Positions 9,457-19,941 of a DNA stretch of 64,000 bases are shown one piece after another. The DNA comes from Immundisolibacter cernigliae (GTDB taxonomy: Bacteria; Pseudomonadota; Gammaproteobacteria; Immundisolibacterales; Immundisolibacteraceae). The notes under the pieces are model-generated. The model did not search any database. It worked only from the letters and a program-made list of their open reading frames with translations, and was not told the DNA's origin. A program made the position numbers and the translations under genes. Position 1 is the stretch's first letter. Every line of letters starts with the position of its first letter. The stretch spans positions 1,798,001 to 1,862,000 of the forward strand of contig NZ_CP014671.1 of NCBI RefSeq assembly GCF_001697225.1, written 5' to 3'.

Positions 9457-9858
9457 ATGACCGACGAGTTACCCAAGGACGACGCCCAGTGGCGTCAGCG
9501 CCTGAGCCCCGATCAGTATCGCGTGTGCCGGCAGAAAGGCACCGAGCCGGCCTTCACCGGCGCCTACTGGAACGACAAAACGCCCGGCGTGTACCGCTGC
9601 GCCGGCTGCGGCGAGGTGCTGTTCGACTCCGCCACCAAGTACGACTCCGGCAGCGGCTGGCCGAGCTTTTGGCAGCCGGCCGATCCTGCCGCCGTGGCCA
9701 CCGAAACCGACATCAGCCACGGCATGCGGCGGGTCGAAGTGCACTGCGCGCGCTGCGGCTCACACCTGGGCCACGTGTTCCCGGACGGGCCGCGCCCGAC
9801 CGGCGAGCGCTACTGCATCAACTCGCTGTCGCTGACCCTGGAACCGCGCGGCGAGTAG
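9457..9858 (+). CDS. msrB: Peptide-methionine (R)-S-oxide reductase MsrB
   Basis: 133 residues, a stand-alone MsrB domain. Two zinc-binding CxxC pairs (CAGC, CARC), the SGWPSFW substrate loop, the GSHLGHVF segment and the catalytic Cys in RYCINS are all present. It reduces methionine-R-sulfoxide in oxidised proteins. No signal peptide, so cytoplasmic. It follows kup by 62 bases and is followed after 6 bases by an exonuclease gene, so the two may share a transcript. Confidence 0.95.
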   Translation: MTDELPKDDAQWRQRLSPDQYRVCRQKGTEPAFTGAYWNDKTPGVYRCAGCGEVLFDSATKYDSGSGWPSFWQPADPAAVATETDISHGMRRVEVHCARCGSHLGHVFPDGPRPTGERYCINSLSLTLEPRGE

Positions 9859-9864
9859 GCCGCC

Positions 9865-10425
9865 GTGGCGGAGGTCTACGTCAGCACCGACATCGAGACC
9901 GACGGCTTCCTGCCGGGCGACAACTCCATGCTGAGTCTGGGCTCGGCGGCCTTCCTGGCCGACGGGCGCCCGGTCGGCACCTGGAGCGCCAACTTCGAGA
10001 CCCTGCCCGGCGCGCACGCGAATCCCCGCACGGCGCAGTTCTGGGCCGCGCAGCCTGCCGCCTGGGCCGCCTGCCGGCAGAACCTGCGCCCGCCGCAGCA
10101 GGCCATGCCCGAATACGCCTCCTGGCTGCGCGCCCTGCCCGGCCGGCCGGTGTTCGTCGGCTACCCGGTCACCTTCGATTTCAGCTTCGTGGCCTGGTAC
10201 CTGGCCCGTTTTGCCGGCGACAACCCGTTCGGCTTCTCGGCGCTGGACATCAAGAGCTTCGCCATGGCGGTACTGGGCTGCGAATTTCGCCAGACCACCA
10301 AGCGCCACATGCCGCGCGAGTGGTTCGATCCGGACCTGCCGCACACGCACGTGGCGCTGGACGATGCTTTGGAGCAGGGGGCGCTGTTTCTGAACCTGCT
10401 GCGGGCGAGCAGGCCACATCGGTGA
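9865..10425 (+). CDS. DEDD-family 3'-5' exonuclease
   Basis: 186 residues with a GTG start 6 bases after the msrB stop. The DEDD motifs are STDIETDG at about residue 7 (Asp, Glu), TFDFSFVAW in the middle, and [11 protein letters not shown] near residue 163 (His, Asp), the DEDDh arrangement of RNase T/DnaQ-type nucleases. It should cleave single nucleotides from DNA or RNA 3' ends using two Mg2+ ions. Sequence alone does not identify the substrate; it is neither canonical DnaQ nor RNase T. Confidence 0.82.
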   Translation: MAEVYVSTDIETDGFLPGDNSMLSLGSAAFLADGRPVGTWSANFETLPGAHANPRTAQFWAAQPAAWAACRQNLRPPQQAMPEYASWLRALPGRPVFVGYPVTFDFSFVAWYLARFAGDNPFGFSALDIKSFAMAVLGCEFRQTTKRHMPREWFDPDLPHTHVALDDALEQGALFLNLLRASRPHR

Positions 10426-10489
10426 CGGCGCGCGGGCGCCGTGCGTGCCCAACGAGGCGCATGACGGCTGCCCATTTCTGAGGGCGGGT

Positions 10490-10566
<77 letters not shown>

Positions 10567-10579
10567 ATGTTCGACAAGT

Positions 10580-10610
10580 CCGGCCGTGTGCCCGCGGCAC
10601 GCACGGCCGG
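10580..10610. terminator. GC-rich hairpin between rpoD and tRNA-Ile2
   Basis: CCGGCCGTG (10580-10588) pairs with CACGGCCGG (10602-10610), extended by a further TGCC/GGCA pairing. No T-run follows on either strand, so it is either a weak terminator for rpoD or a processing structure ahead of the tRNA. Confidence 0.4.
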
Positions 10611-10624
10611 TGGCCGTACGCGGC

Positions 10625-12484
<1,860 letters not shown>

Positions 12485-12535
12485 GGGACACCTCGATGCG
12501 ATTTGGGCGGAACCGGTGATTGTAGTTCATTGCGG

Positions 12536-14278
12536 TCAAGTCGGGGCGCCGCCGCGTTGTTTCAAGAGCGCCAGCACCTCGGCCCGCTGCTGGGCATCGA
12601 GCTGGCTGGGTGGCACGCCGTGCATCAACGCCTTGCGCCGCTGCGCCTGCGCTGCCTGCGACAATAAGCGCTCGATGATTTCGTGCAGTTCGCGCTGCGC
12701 CGACGCGAGTTCCTCCGGCACCAACTCGCTGTGGGCCAATATGCTTGACAGGGCAGCGCCGTCGTCGGTGTCGCGCCAGTGCTCCAGCAACAGATCCAGA
12801 CGGGGCTGGCGAAGCTCGCGCAGCGTCGCAAGCAAGCGCAGCAGCAGATCGACGCCGTCAGAATGCGTGTCGGTCAGAAGCGTCAAATCCCCGACGTGGC
12901 CCACCAGTTGCGGGTAATGCGCCAGCAACAAGATGGCACGCCACACCGGCGATGGTCGCTGTCCAGCTATCCTGGGAATCGCCGGCGAGGCACGCCCGGC
13001 GGGTGCAGGATTCAGCCCGCTACGGCCGACAAAGCCGGTTATTTTTTCTACGATCAGATCCCGGTAGGTTCCTGCCGGCAGCTTTTGCAGCAATGGTTTT
13101 GCCAATTCAGCGAGTTGGGCACGCCCCTCCACGGTGGCTATGTTGGCGCTATTCCTCAAGCGGTCGACCAGATGTTGTGAAACCGGCACTGCCTGGCCGG
13201 CGAGCTCCAGAAACGCCTCCTTGCCGATGCGGCGCACCAGCGAGTCCGGGTCTTCGCCCTCGGGCAGGAACAGCAGGCGCAGGTCGCGCCCGTCGGCCAG
13301 TTCCGGCAGGGCATTGTCGACCGCCCGCTCGGCCGCCCGTCGCCCGGCGTTGTCACCATCGAAGCACAGCACCAGCCGCGGCGTGATGCGAAATGCGGCC
13401 CGCAGGTGCTCTGCCGTCAGCGCGGTACCGAGCACGGCGACGGCGTGGTCGATGCCATGCTGGGCCAGCATCACGACGTCCATGTAGCCTTCGACCACCA
13501 ACAGCAGGTGCGGGTTGCGTGCCTGCCGGAGCACGTTGGGCAGGCCGTACAGTTCGCGGCCCTTGTGAAAAACGGGGGTTTCGGGCGAATTGAGGTATTT
13601 GGGCTCGCCCTGACCGATGATGCGCCCACCGAATCCGATCACCCGGCCGCGACGGTCCTCGATCGGGAACATCACCCGCCCGCGAAAACGGTCATGGCCG
13701 CGGCCGTCTTCGTCACCGGCCAGCAGGCCGGCCCGGCGCAGCAAATCAGCTCCGTACCGCTCGCCCAGCGCGCGGCCCAGGCCATCCCACCCGTCCGGCG
13801 CGAAGCCCAGGTGAAAACGCGCCGCGGTCTTGCCGTCCAGGCCGCGATTTTTCAGGTACTCGACCGCGCCAGCTGCGGCCGGGTGATGGCGCAGTTGCTT
13901 GCGGTAGAAGGCACTCGCCGCGGCCAGCACCTCGTACAGCGCCGCCAGCGAGGTCCCTGATTCGTGCCCCTGCGGGCTCTCCTCCGGCAGCGTCATGCCG
14001 GCGCGCTGGGCAAGCTCCGCGATGGCCTCGCGAAAGTCGAGCCGGTCGATGGCCATCAGGAAGCCGATCACCGTGCCGTGCGCGCCGCAGCCGAAGCAGT
14101 GATAGAACTGCTTTTGCGGACTGACGGTGAACGATGGCGTTTTTTCTTCGTGGAACGGGCAGCGGCCGGCCAGCTCACGGCCGCTGCGGCGCAGCGGCAC
14201 GCGCGCGCCGATGACCTCGGCGATGTCGGTGCGCGCCAGGACAGCGTCGATGAAGTCTTCGGGTATCCGGCCGCTCAT
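12536..14278 (-). CDS. dnaG: DNA primase DnaG
   Basis: 580 residues from ATG 14278 (a GTG nine bases upstream is possible). The zinc-binding CHC2 motif (CPFHEEKTPSF, then FYHCFGCG) begins near residue 37. TOPRIM residues follow: VVEGYMDVV and CFDGDNAGRRAAERA. The C-terminal 150 residues should bind DnaB helicase. It makes RNA primers at the replication fork. rpsU, which often precedes dnaG, is absent; a dioxygenase gene lies upstream instead. Confidence 0.97.
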   Translation of the reverse strand: MSGRIPEDFIDAVLARTDIAEVIGARVPLRRSGRELAGRCPFHEEKTPSFTVSPQKQFYHCFGCGAHGTVIGFLMAIDRLDFREAIAELAQRAGMTLPEESPQGHESGTSLAALYEVLAAASAFYRKQLRHHPAAAGAVEYLKNRGLDGKTAARFHLGFAPDGWDGLGRALGERYGADLLRRAGLLAGDEDGRGHDRFRGRVMFPIEDRRGRVIGFGGRIIGQGEPKYLNSPETPVFHKGRELYGLPNVLRQARNPHLLLVVEGYMDVVMLAQHGIDHAVAVLGTALTAEHLRAAFRITPRLVLCFDGDNAGRRAAERAVDNALPELADGRDLRLLFLPEGEDPDSLVRRIGKEAFLELAGQAVPVSQHLVDRLRNSANIATVEGRAQLAELAKPLLQKLPAGTYRDLIVEKITGFVGRSGLNPAPAGRASPAIPRIAGQRPSPVWRAILLLAHYPQLVGHVGDLTLLTDTHSDGVDLLLRLLATLRELRQPRLDLLLEHWRDTDDGAALSSILAHSELVPEELASAQRELHEIIERLLSQAAQAQRRKALMHGVPPSQLDAQQRAEVLALLKQRGGAPT

Positions 14279-14363
14279 GCCGTCCACGATAGCGCGGGCG
14301 AGCGGGCCGGGGAAGGCAGGCTCCCGGCCGCCACGGCGACCGGGAGGTGCAACGCGGTTTCGA

Positions 14364-14840
14364 TCAGATCGGATACACGATGTAGCGCGGCGCCACGTTG
14401 GTATCCATCACCGCGCGGCGGGACTTGAGCTTGGCGCCGCCGCTGCCGAGCACGATCTGGTCCACGTAGCGGCCGCAGACCAGGGTGCCGGTGTTGCCGG
14501 CCGAATCGGTATAGAACACGGTGAAGTTGCTCACCGTCTCGTACAGGTCGCCGCCCTTCGGAGTGCAGGCGATGCGCTGCACGAAATGACGGGTCTGGTA
14601 GTCCTCGAAGGTGCCAGCCCAGACCTTGGTCACGTAGGTGACGCGGTCTTCCAGGCGCTCGTGGCAGTCGTCCATCATCAGCGCCAGCGGCAGGCCGCTT
14701 TCCTCGTTTTCGTTGGCGATGCAGACGTACGAGCCATCGCTGGCGAAGGTGTCCAGCCAGGCGGCCATGTCCTTGCTGTCCAGCGCGGCGATGTAGCGGG
14801 TCTGCAGCGCGTCGATCTGCTGCAACGCTTCCTGGGTCAT
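14364..14840 (-). CDS. Aromatic-ring-hydroxylating dioxygenase, beta (small) subunit
   Basis: 158 residues, NTF2-like fold of the small dioxygenase subunits. YIAALDSKDMAAWLDTFA near residue 16 and ESGLPLALMMDDCHERLEDRV resemble the family's helical opening and active-region loop. The subunit has a structural role in the alpha3beta3 oxygenase. It follows the alpha subunit gene by 3 bases, so the two form one transcriptional unit. The substrate cannot be read from this subunit. Confidence 0.87.
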   Translation of the reverse strand: MTQEALQQIDALQTRYIAALDSKDMAAWLDTFASDGSYVCIANENEESGLPLALMMDDCHERLEDRVTYVTKVWAGTFEDYQTRHFVQRIACTPKGGDLYETVSNFTVFYTDSAGNTGTLVCGRYVDQIVLGSGGAKLKSRRAVMDTNVAPRYIVYPI

Positions 14841-14843
14841 TGA

Positions 14844-16031
14844 TCAGCTCTCCTCTCGTATGAAGCCCATGACGCGCCGGTAGTACTCCCATTTGGGCAG
14901 ATTGCCGGCCTCGTCGTTTTGTTTGAAATCGAACCACATGCCGTGTTCCTGCTTGACGCCCTTCTGGAACACGGCGTTGCCCGGCGTGCGATTGCCCTGC
15001 TGCACGCGCAGGAAAATCGACGCGTCCTCCATCGACACCATGCCGCACGGCCCGAGCATGTTCGAGGACTGGCGCAGACGGTGGCGCACCATGTCCGCGT
15101 CGTCGTCGACGTGCGCGAAATAGGCGTAGTGCACTTCGGTCTTGAGCAGCGAGCGAGCCACCGCGAAGCGCACGTTGATCATGTCAAGGTGCTTGGTCAT
15201 CACCGTCAGCGGGTTCAGGCCGACGATGACCGAACCCTTGGAGGTGTGCGAGCCCTTGAAGGCGATCAGCGACGGGTCCCGCAAGAAGCCATTGTTGGTC
15301 GGCACCTTCAGTTCCGACTCGAACGCGATGTGCCCGTTCTCAGTGGCGTATTGCGAGCCCTTGCCGCCCTGCCAGTTCAGCATCTTGAAGGCCAGGTGCA
15401 ACAGCGGGGCGTGGTAGCCGTCGTTGTCGACGTAGGCCTTCCAGTTGCAGTCGTAGCTGACCTTCTGGTAGCCGAGCAGTTTCAGACGTCCGTCGCCGCC
15501 CAGCAGCTGCATCAGCGCCGGCTGCGTGCGACCCAGCCAGGTGTCGATGTCCGGCGTGGCATCGTGCAGGGTGGCGAAGATCAGGCCGCCGACGATGGCG
15601 CTGCGCACTTGCGCCAGCCCCGAACCTTCCATGGTGAAGCTGGGTGAGAAGTCTTCCTTGCCCGGGCAGCCGCGCAGGGCGCCCGTGCTGTCGAACAGCC
15701 AGCGATGGTAGGGGCACTCGAACTCGGCCTTGTTGCCGCGGTTGTTGGTTTCAAGCAGCGTGCCGCGGTGCGCGCAGGCGTTGTAGAACACCCGTACCTG
15801 GCCGTCCTGGCCGTGCACGATCAGCAGCGGCCGCTCGCCTATATGAAAGGTCTTGAAGTCGCCGATGCTCGGGATTTCGCCGGTGTGGGCAACCGGGTGC
15901 CATTCGGGACCATAGAAGATGCGTTCCAGTTCGAGCCGGAATACGTCCTCGCGGTCGAAAATGTCTTTCGGTACTTCGTTGATCTTGGCCGGCCAGTGGA
16001 CCGGCGCGCCGAAAACGGTGGGGGCGTTCAT
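14844..16031 (-). CDS. Rieske aromatic-ring dioxygenase, alpha (large) subunit
   Basis: 395 residues. Rieske [2Fe-2S] ligands are C86/H88 (CAHRG) and C106/H109 (CPYHRW). The mononuclear-iron motif D-x2-H-x4-H is at D204, H207 and H212. The start at ATG 16031 has GGAG eight bases upstream; a TTG at 16046 is less likely. The enzyme adds O2 across an aromatic ring to give a cis-dihydrodiol, taking electrons from a ferredoxin and reductase not encoded nearby. It is somewhat shorter than biphenyl or naphthalene dioxygenases. A BphB-like dehydrogenase lies just upstream. Confidence 0.92.
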   Translation of the reverse strand: MNAPTVFGAPVHWPAKINEVPKDIFDREDVFRLELERIFYGPEWHPVAHTGEIPSIGDFKTFHIGERPLLIVHGQDGQVRVFYNACAHRGTLLETNNRGNKAEFECPYHRWLFDSTGALRGCPGKEDFSPSFTMEGSGLAQVRSAIVGGLIFATLHDATPDIDTWLGRTQPALMQLLGGDGRLKLLGYQKVSYDCNWKAYVDNDGYHAPLLHLAFKMLNWQGGKGSQYATENGHIAFESELKVPTNNGFLRDPSLIAFKGSHTSKGSVIVGLNPLTVMTKHLDMINVRFAVARSLLKTEVHYAYFAHVDDDADMVRHRLRQSSNMLGPCGMVSMEDASIFLRVQQGNRTPGNAVFQKGVKQEHGMWFDFKQNDEAGNLPKWEYYRRVMGFIREES

Positions 16032-16072
16032 GGCGGCACTCTCCAAAACGTGAGGATAGACGTTACCGAATG

Positions 16073-16078
16073 ATTGTA
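16073..16078 (-). promoter_or_regulatory. Possible -10 element (TACAAT) upstream of the dioxygenase alpha gene
   Basis: TACAAT on the minus strand, 42 bases before the alpha-subunit ATG. No good -35 is visible, which would fit an activator-dependent promoter. The same GATTGTA context (plus-strand reading) recurs at 16984-16990 upstream of the dehydrogenase gene. Confidence 0.35.
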
Positions 16079-16110
16079 TACGCCGGCGTGCCGGCGATGG
16101 CCACGGCTCT

Positions 16111-16926
16111 CTACAAGTCCTCGCCGCCGGCCATCTTGGTGAAACCGCGTGCGCCCAGGCCGCCGTCGGTATTGATCACCACGCCGGTCATCGGCGCCGA
16201 GTTGGCACGCGAGGCGAGCAACACGTACGGGCCGCAGTAGTCGTCGGGTACGGCCGCGATCTGAAGGGGCGAGATGCTGCGCATCATGTCTTCCAGCCCG
16301 TCCATCTGGCTGAGTTTGACCCCGGCGGTGCCGGTGGCGGCCAGGCCGCCAAGTTCGGTCTTCATGCCGCCGGGGGCGACGCCGTTGACGCGCACCTTGG
16401 GGGCCAGTTCATAGGCCAGCTCCCGTACCAGGCCGACCACGGCATGCTTGGATGCCGTGTAGATCGGCCCGCCGCCGGCCGGATAAAAACCGGCATTGGA
16501 GATGGTGTAGATGATGCTGCCGCGCGTCTTGAGCAGCTGCGGCAGGGCCGCCTTGGCGCCCAGCAGGTAACCTTTGACGTTGACCGCGAACAGCTCGTCG
16601 AAGGCGGCCGAAATCCGCTCGGCGTCAATCTGCGGCAGGGTCTGGAAGTAGTCGAACACGCCGGCGTTGCCGATGAAGGTGTCGAGTTTGCCAAAGCGCG
16701 CCACGGTGTCCTGCACCACGCGCGCGTTGTCGGCGTAGGTGGTGACGTCGCCGGTGACGGCCAGCACGCGGTCGCCGAAGTCCTGCGTCAGCTGCGCCGC
16801 CTTGGCCGGATCGCGCTCCAGCACGCCCACGCTGGCGCCCTCGGCGATGAAGCGCTGCACCAGCGCCCGGCCCAGGCCCGAGCCGCCGCCTGTGACGATT
16901 GCAACCGTATTGTCCAGCCAGCCCAT
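16111..16926 (-). CDS. cis-dihydrodiol dehydrogenase (BphB-like SDR)
   Basis: 271 residues, short-chain dehydrogenase. NAD-binding TGGGSGLGR at 12-20, NAG near residue 89, and the catalytic Ser/Tyr/Lys set in SNAGFYPAGGGPIYTASKHA. Resemblance runs throughout to cis-2,3-dihydrobiphenyl-2,3-diol dehydrogenase, including the NVKGYL, LVRELAYELAP and GGLGARGF segments. It would oxidise the dihydrodiol made by the adjacent dioxygenase to a catechol. The two genes share strand and are separated by 79 bases. The actual ring substrate is unknown. Confidence 0.88.
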   Translation of the reverse strand: MGWLDNTVAIVTGGGSGLGRALVQRFIAEGASVGVLERDPAKAAQLTQDFGDRVLAVTGDVTTYADNARVVQDTVARFGKLDTFIGNAGVFDYFQTLPQIDAERISAAFDELFAVNVKGYLLGAKAALPQLLKTRGSIIYTISNAGFYPAGGGPIYTASKHAVVGLVRELAYELAPKVRVNGVAPGGMKTELGGLAATGTAGVKLSQMDGLEDMMRSISPLQIAAVPDDYCGPYVLLASRANSAPMTGVVINTDGGLGARGFTKMAGGEDL

Positions 16927-17010
16927 CGGTGCCTCCTTGCTTGTGTTGGTCGAGCAGCGGCGCCGCCGGGCGGCGCAGCACGCGATTGTACAAGCGGCGG
17001 CCTTGTGCGA

Positions 17011-17039
17011 TTGCGGCCATCCCTACCCATCGTTAAGAT
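17011..17039 (+). promoter_or_regulatory. Candidate sigma-70 promoter for the plus-strand dioxygenase operon
   Basis: TTGCGG (17011-17016) and TAAGAT (17034-17039) with a 17-base spacer. Transcription would begin near 17046, about 85 bases before the first ATG. It lies in the 204-base gap between divergent catabolic genes. Confidence 0.5.
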
Positions 17040-17130
17040 GACAAATCACCTCGCACGCCCGCCGCCGCCGAACCAGCGGGCGTGCCCACACCGAATCCCA
17101 GCGGCGCAATGCCGAACCGGAGGCTCCCCC

Positions 17131-18456
17131 ATGAAACCCTTCGAATCCATCAACCTCGATGCCTATCTGGACGAGCGTCCCGCCGAGGGCGTGATCCGCG
17201 TCGACCGATCCATCTTCACTGACCCGGCCATCTTCGAGCTGGAGATGGAGCGCATCTGGGAACGCAGCTGGTTGTACGTCTGCCACGAAAGCCAGATTCC
17301 GAATCATGGCGATTTCCTGACAACCCACTTGGGACGCCAGCCGGTCGTCGTGATTCGAGGCGCCTCGGGCAAGGTCAATATCTTCATCAATGCCTGTGCC
17401 CACCGCGGCTCGCAGCTGGTGCACGAAGAGCGCGGCAACAAGACCGACATGACCTGCTTCTTCCACGGCTGGTGTTTCGATACCGATGGCAAGCTGATGT
17501 CGGTCACGCGCGAGAAGGGCGGCGGCTATCCGGATCAGTTCCGCAAGGAGAATTTCCACCTCACCGCCGCGCCGCGGGTGGAGTCGTACCGCGGCTTCGT
17601 GTTCGCGTCCCTGAGCGACGAGGCGCCGACGCTGGCCGAGCACCTGCGCGACGCGCGGGTGATGATCGACCTGATGGCCGACCAGGGCGGCGAGCAGGGT
17701 CTGGAGGTCCTGCGCGGGCATTCGACCTACACCTATGACGGCAACTGGAAGCTGCAGGCCGAAAACGGCGTCGATGGCTACCACGTGCACGGGCTGCACG
17801 TGAACTTCGCGCTGACCACGCAGAACCGCGAGCGTATCCGCGCCGGCGCCAACCAGATCAAGTCCATGGACGTGTCGCAGCTGGGCAACCTGGATGCCGG
17901 CTTTTTCGACTTCGGCAATGGCCACGTGGTGCTGTGGGGCGACTGGCCTAACCGCGGCGACCGCCGGCCGAATTTCCACATGTACGGCGAGTGGACGGAA
18001 AAGTTTGGCGAGGTTTACGCCGAGTGGATGATCGGCAAGCTGCGCAACACGCTGATCTACCCCAACGTGTTCCTGATGGACCAGATGTCGTCGCAGATTC
18101 GCGTGTTCCGGCCGGTCGCCGTGGACAAAACCGAGGTCACCATCTACGCCATCGCGCCCAAGGGCGAGCCGCCGAAGATGCGCGCCCACCGCATTCGTCA
18201 GTACGAGGATTTCTTCAACGCCTCCGGCATGGCCACGCCCGACGACCTGAGCGAATTCGCCTACGCGCAGAACGCCGCACAGGGCCGCCTGGCGCGCTGG
18301 AATGACCTGACGCGCGGCGTGAAGTTCCTGACCAAGGGTGCCGACGCCCGCGCCGCGGCGCTAGGCGTGAAGCCCGACTACTGCGGCGGCAAGGTGGAGG
18401 ACGAGGGCATTTTCCTGGCCCAGCACCGCCACTGGCTGAATGCGATGCAGAAATAA
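17131..18456 (+). CDS. Rieske dioxygenase alpha subunit, benzoate/toluate type
   Basis: 441 residues. Rieske ligands C89/H91 (CAHRG) and C109/H112 (CFFHGW); catalytic-iron motif D215-x2-H218-x4-H223 in VDGYHVHGLH. Overall length and the N-terminal pattern (RVDRSIFTDPAIFELEMERIWE) resemble alpha subunits of benzoate, toluate and anthranilate 1,2-dioxygenases. The start has GGAGG nine bases upstream. Paired with the beta subunit 45 bases downstream. No reductase (BenC type) or diol dehydrogenase (BenD type) is in this operon, so the physiological substrate remains open. Confidence 0.9.
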   Translation: MKPFESINLDAYLDERPAEGVIRVDRSIFTDPAIFELEMERIWERSWLYVCHESQIPNHGDFLTTHLGRQPVVVIRGASGKVNIFINACAHRGSQLVHEERGNKTDMTCFFHGWCFDTDGKLMSVTREKGGGYPDQFRKENFHLTAAPRVESYRGFVFASLSDEAPTLAEHLRDARVMIDLMADQGGEQGLEVLRGHSTYTYDGNWKLQAENGVDGYHVHGLHVNFALTTQNRERIRAGANQIKSMDVSQLGNLDAGFFDFGNGHVVLWGDWPNRGDRRPNFHMYGEWTEKFGEVYAEWMIGKLRNTLIYPNVFLMDQMSSQIRVFRPVAVDKTEVTIYAIAPKGEPPKMRAHRIRQYEDFFNASGMATPDDLSEFAYAQNAAQGRLARWNDLTRGVKFLTKGADARAAALGVKPDYCGGKVEDEGIFLAQHRHWLNAMQK

Positions 18457-18501
18457 TCGGCCGGCGCCCCACTATCTCGCACAGTTTCAAAGGCATAGAC
18501 C

Positions 18502-18990
18502 ATGGACGACGTCGCGCGCTGCGCCGACCTGCTGTACACCGAAGCCCGGCTGATCGACCAGAAGGCCTGGGACGACTGGCTGGCTCTTTACCTGCCGGAT
18601 GCCGAGTTCTGGGTGCCGGCCTGGGAGTCAGAGCACAGCTACACCAGCGATCCGCAAAACGAGATCTCGCTGATCTACTACGCCGACCGCAGCGGCCTGG
18701 AAGACCGCGTGTTCCGCCTGCGCACCGGCATGTCGTCGGCCTCGGTGCCGCTACCGCGCACCAGCCACCTGGTCGGCAACGTGCAAGCCAGCGAGCAGGC
18801 CAATGGGGATTTCGAGGTCCACGCCAACTGGCAGGTGACCTACTTCAAGCACAAGGAAACGCACTTCTTTGCCGGCCAGTATGAGTACACGCTGCGCCCG
18901 CAGGATGACGGCAGCCTGCGCATCGCGCGCAAGAAGATCATCGTCATCAACGACCTGATCCCGCAGGTACTGGACTTCTATCACGTGTGA
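18502..18990 (+). CDS. Aromatic dioxygenase beta subunit, benzoate/anthranilate type
   Basis: 162 residues, NTF2-like. LLYTEARLIDQKAWDDWLALYLPDAEFWVPAW is the characteristic opening of BenB/AntB-like small subunits, and the C-terminus ends RKKIIVINDLIPQVLDFYHV. It is much closer to benzoate-type beta subunits than the other beta subunit in this window (14364-14840), so the two pairs were acquired or diverged separately. Follows its alpha partner directly. Confidence 0.88.
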   Translation: MDDVARCADLLYTEARLIDQKAWDDWLALYLPDAEFWVPAWESEHSYTSDPQNEISLIYYADRSGLEDRVFRLRTGMSSASVPLPRTSHLVGNVQASEQANGDFEVHANWQVTYFKHKETHFFAGQYEYTLRPQDDGSLRIARKKIIVINDLIPQVLDFYHV

Positions 18991-19019
18991 CGGCGGCCGC
19001 CCGGCCGCGGGAGTTCGCC

Positions 19020-19913
19020 ATGGATACCGTCAACTGGGGGACGCCGCCGGTCGGCCTGTTCAACTTCCCGATCGAACTGTGGCAGACGACCGGCCGGTTT
19101 GCCGAGCGCGGCCTGGATCTGAAGCTCTCCAGCCACCTCACCGGCGAGGAATACGGCGCGCGCATCCGCGCCGGCGCCTATGACATGGGCCAGATCGGTA
19201 CGCCGGTGTTCCTGCCGGCCGCCGTCGGCTCGCGCGAGTACGCCGTCGTCAGCGTGGGGTTTTGCGACTTCGCACCCTTCTATCTGGTGGCTGCGCCGGG
19301 CGTGAACCGGCTGTCCGACTGCCGTGGCGAGCAGGTCGTCATCAACAAGCGCATGACCTGCCCGGGCAGCCTGCTGGAGTGGCATGCGCGCCAGGAGGGG
19401 CTGACGATCGACGATTTCAAGGTCGTCGAGCTGATGCAGGACAGCCGCTTCGACAACTACGGCCAGGCCTTCGCCGACGGCATCGAGCGCGCCGCGTTTC
19501 GCATCGGCATCCTGTACGAGCCCTACGTCAGCCTGGTGGAGCGCCGCTTCGGCTGGCGCGTGCTGGCCGACTATGCCGACCTGCTGCGGCCGGCCAATTA
19601 CGGCATCCTGCTGTATGCCCGCCGTCGCTGGATCGCCGAAAAGCCTGAACTTGTTCGGCGCATGGTGCAGGCCTATTTTGCCGCTGCGACGTATGGCGTT
19701 GAACATCCGCAGGAGCTGCGGCCATTCGCGGCGCAATTGCCCTTCGTCAGCGAGGACGACATCGAGCGCGCCATGCGCCGCGACGGCCCGCACTGGCTGC
19801 GCGAGCCCAGCCTCGACTGGGCCTTCCAGGAACGGGTGGAGCAGGAACTGAAAACGCAGCGCCGTGTGCCGGCCGACTACAACATTCGCGACTACGTCGC
19901 CGCCACTTACTGA
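19020..19913 (+). CDS. Periplasmic-binding-fold protein (NMT1/SsuA-like) without signal peptide
   Basis: 297 residues. GLFNFPIELWQTTGRFAERGLDL and ADGIERAAFRIGILYEPYV are typical of NMT1/THI5/SsuA-like type 2 binding proteins. The start ATG 19020 has GGGAG seven bases upstream; an in-frame GTG at 18987 adds only 11 residues. Neither start gives a signal peptide or lipobox, and no ABC permease or ATPase is adjacent. Known family members without a signal include cytosolic enzymes such as 4,5-dihydroxyphthalate decarboxylase and thiamine-precursor synthases. I therefore infer a cytoplasmic enzyme or binding protein in the aromatic pathway. Confidence 0.75.
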   Translation: MDTVNWGTPPVGLFNFPIELWQTTGRFAERGLDLKLSSHLTGEEYGARIRAGAYDMGQIGTPVFLPAAVGSREYAVVSVGFCDFAPFYLVAAPGVNRLSDCRGEQVVINKRMTCPGSLLEWHARQEGLTIDDFKVVELMQDSRFDNYGQAFADGIERAAFRIGILYEPYVSLVERRFGWRVLADYADLLRPANYGILLYARRRWIAEKPELVRRMVQAYFAAATYGVEHPQELRPFAAQLPFVSEDDIERAMRRDGPHWLREPSLDWAFQERVEQELKTQRRVPADYNIRDYVAATY

Positions 19914-19941
19914 CCGTTGGTCGACATTGCCGGAGAGCGTC

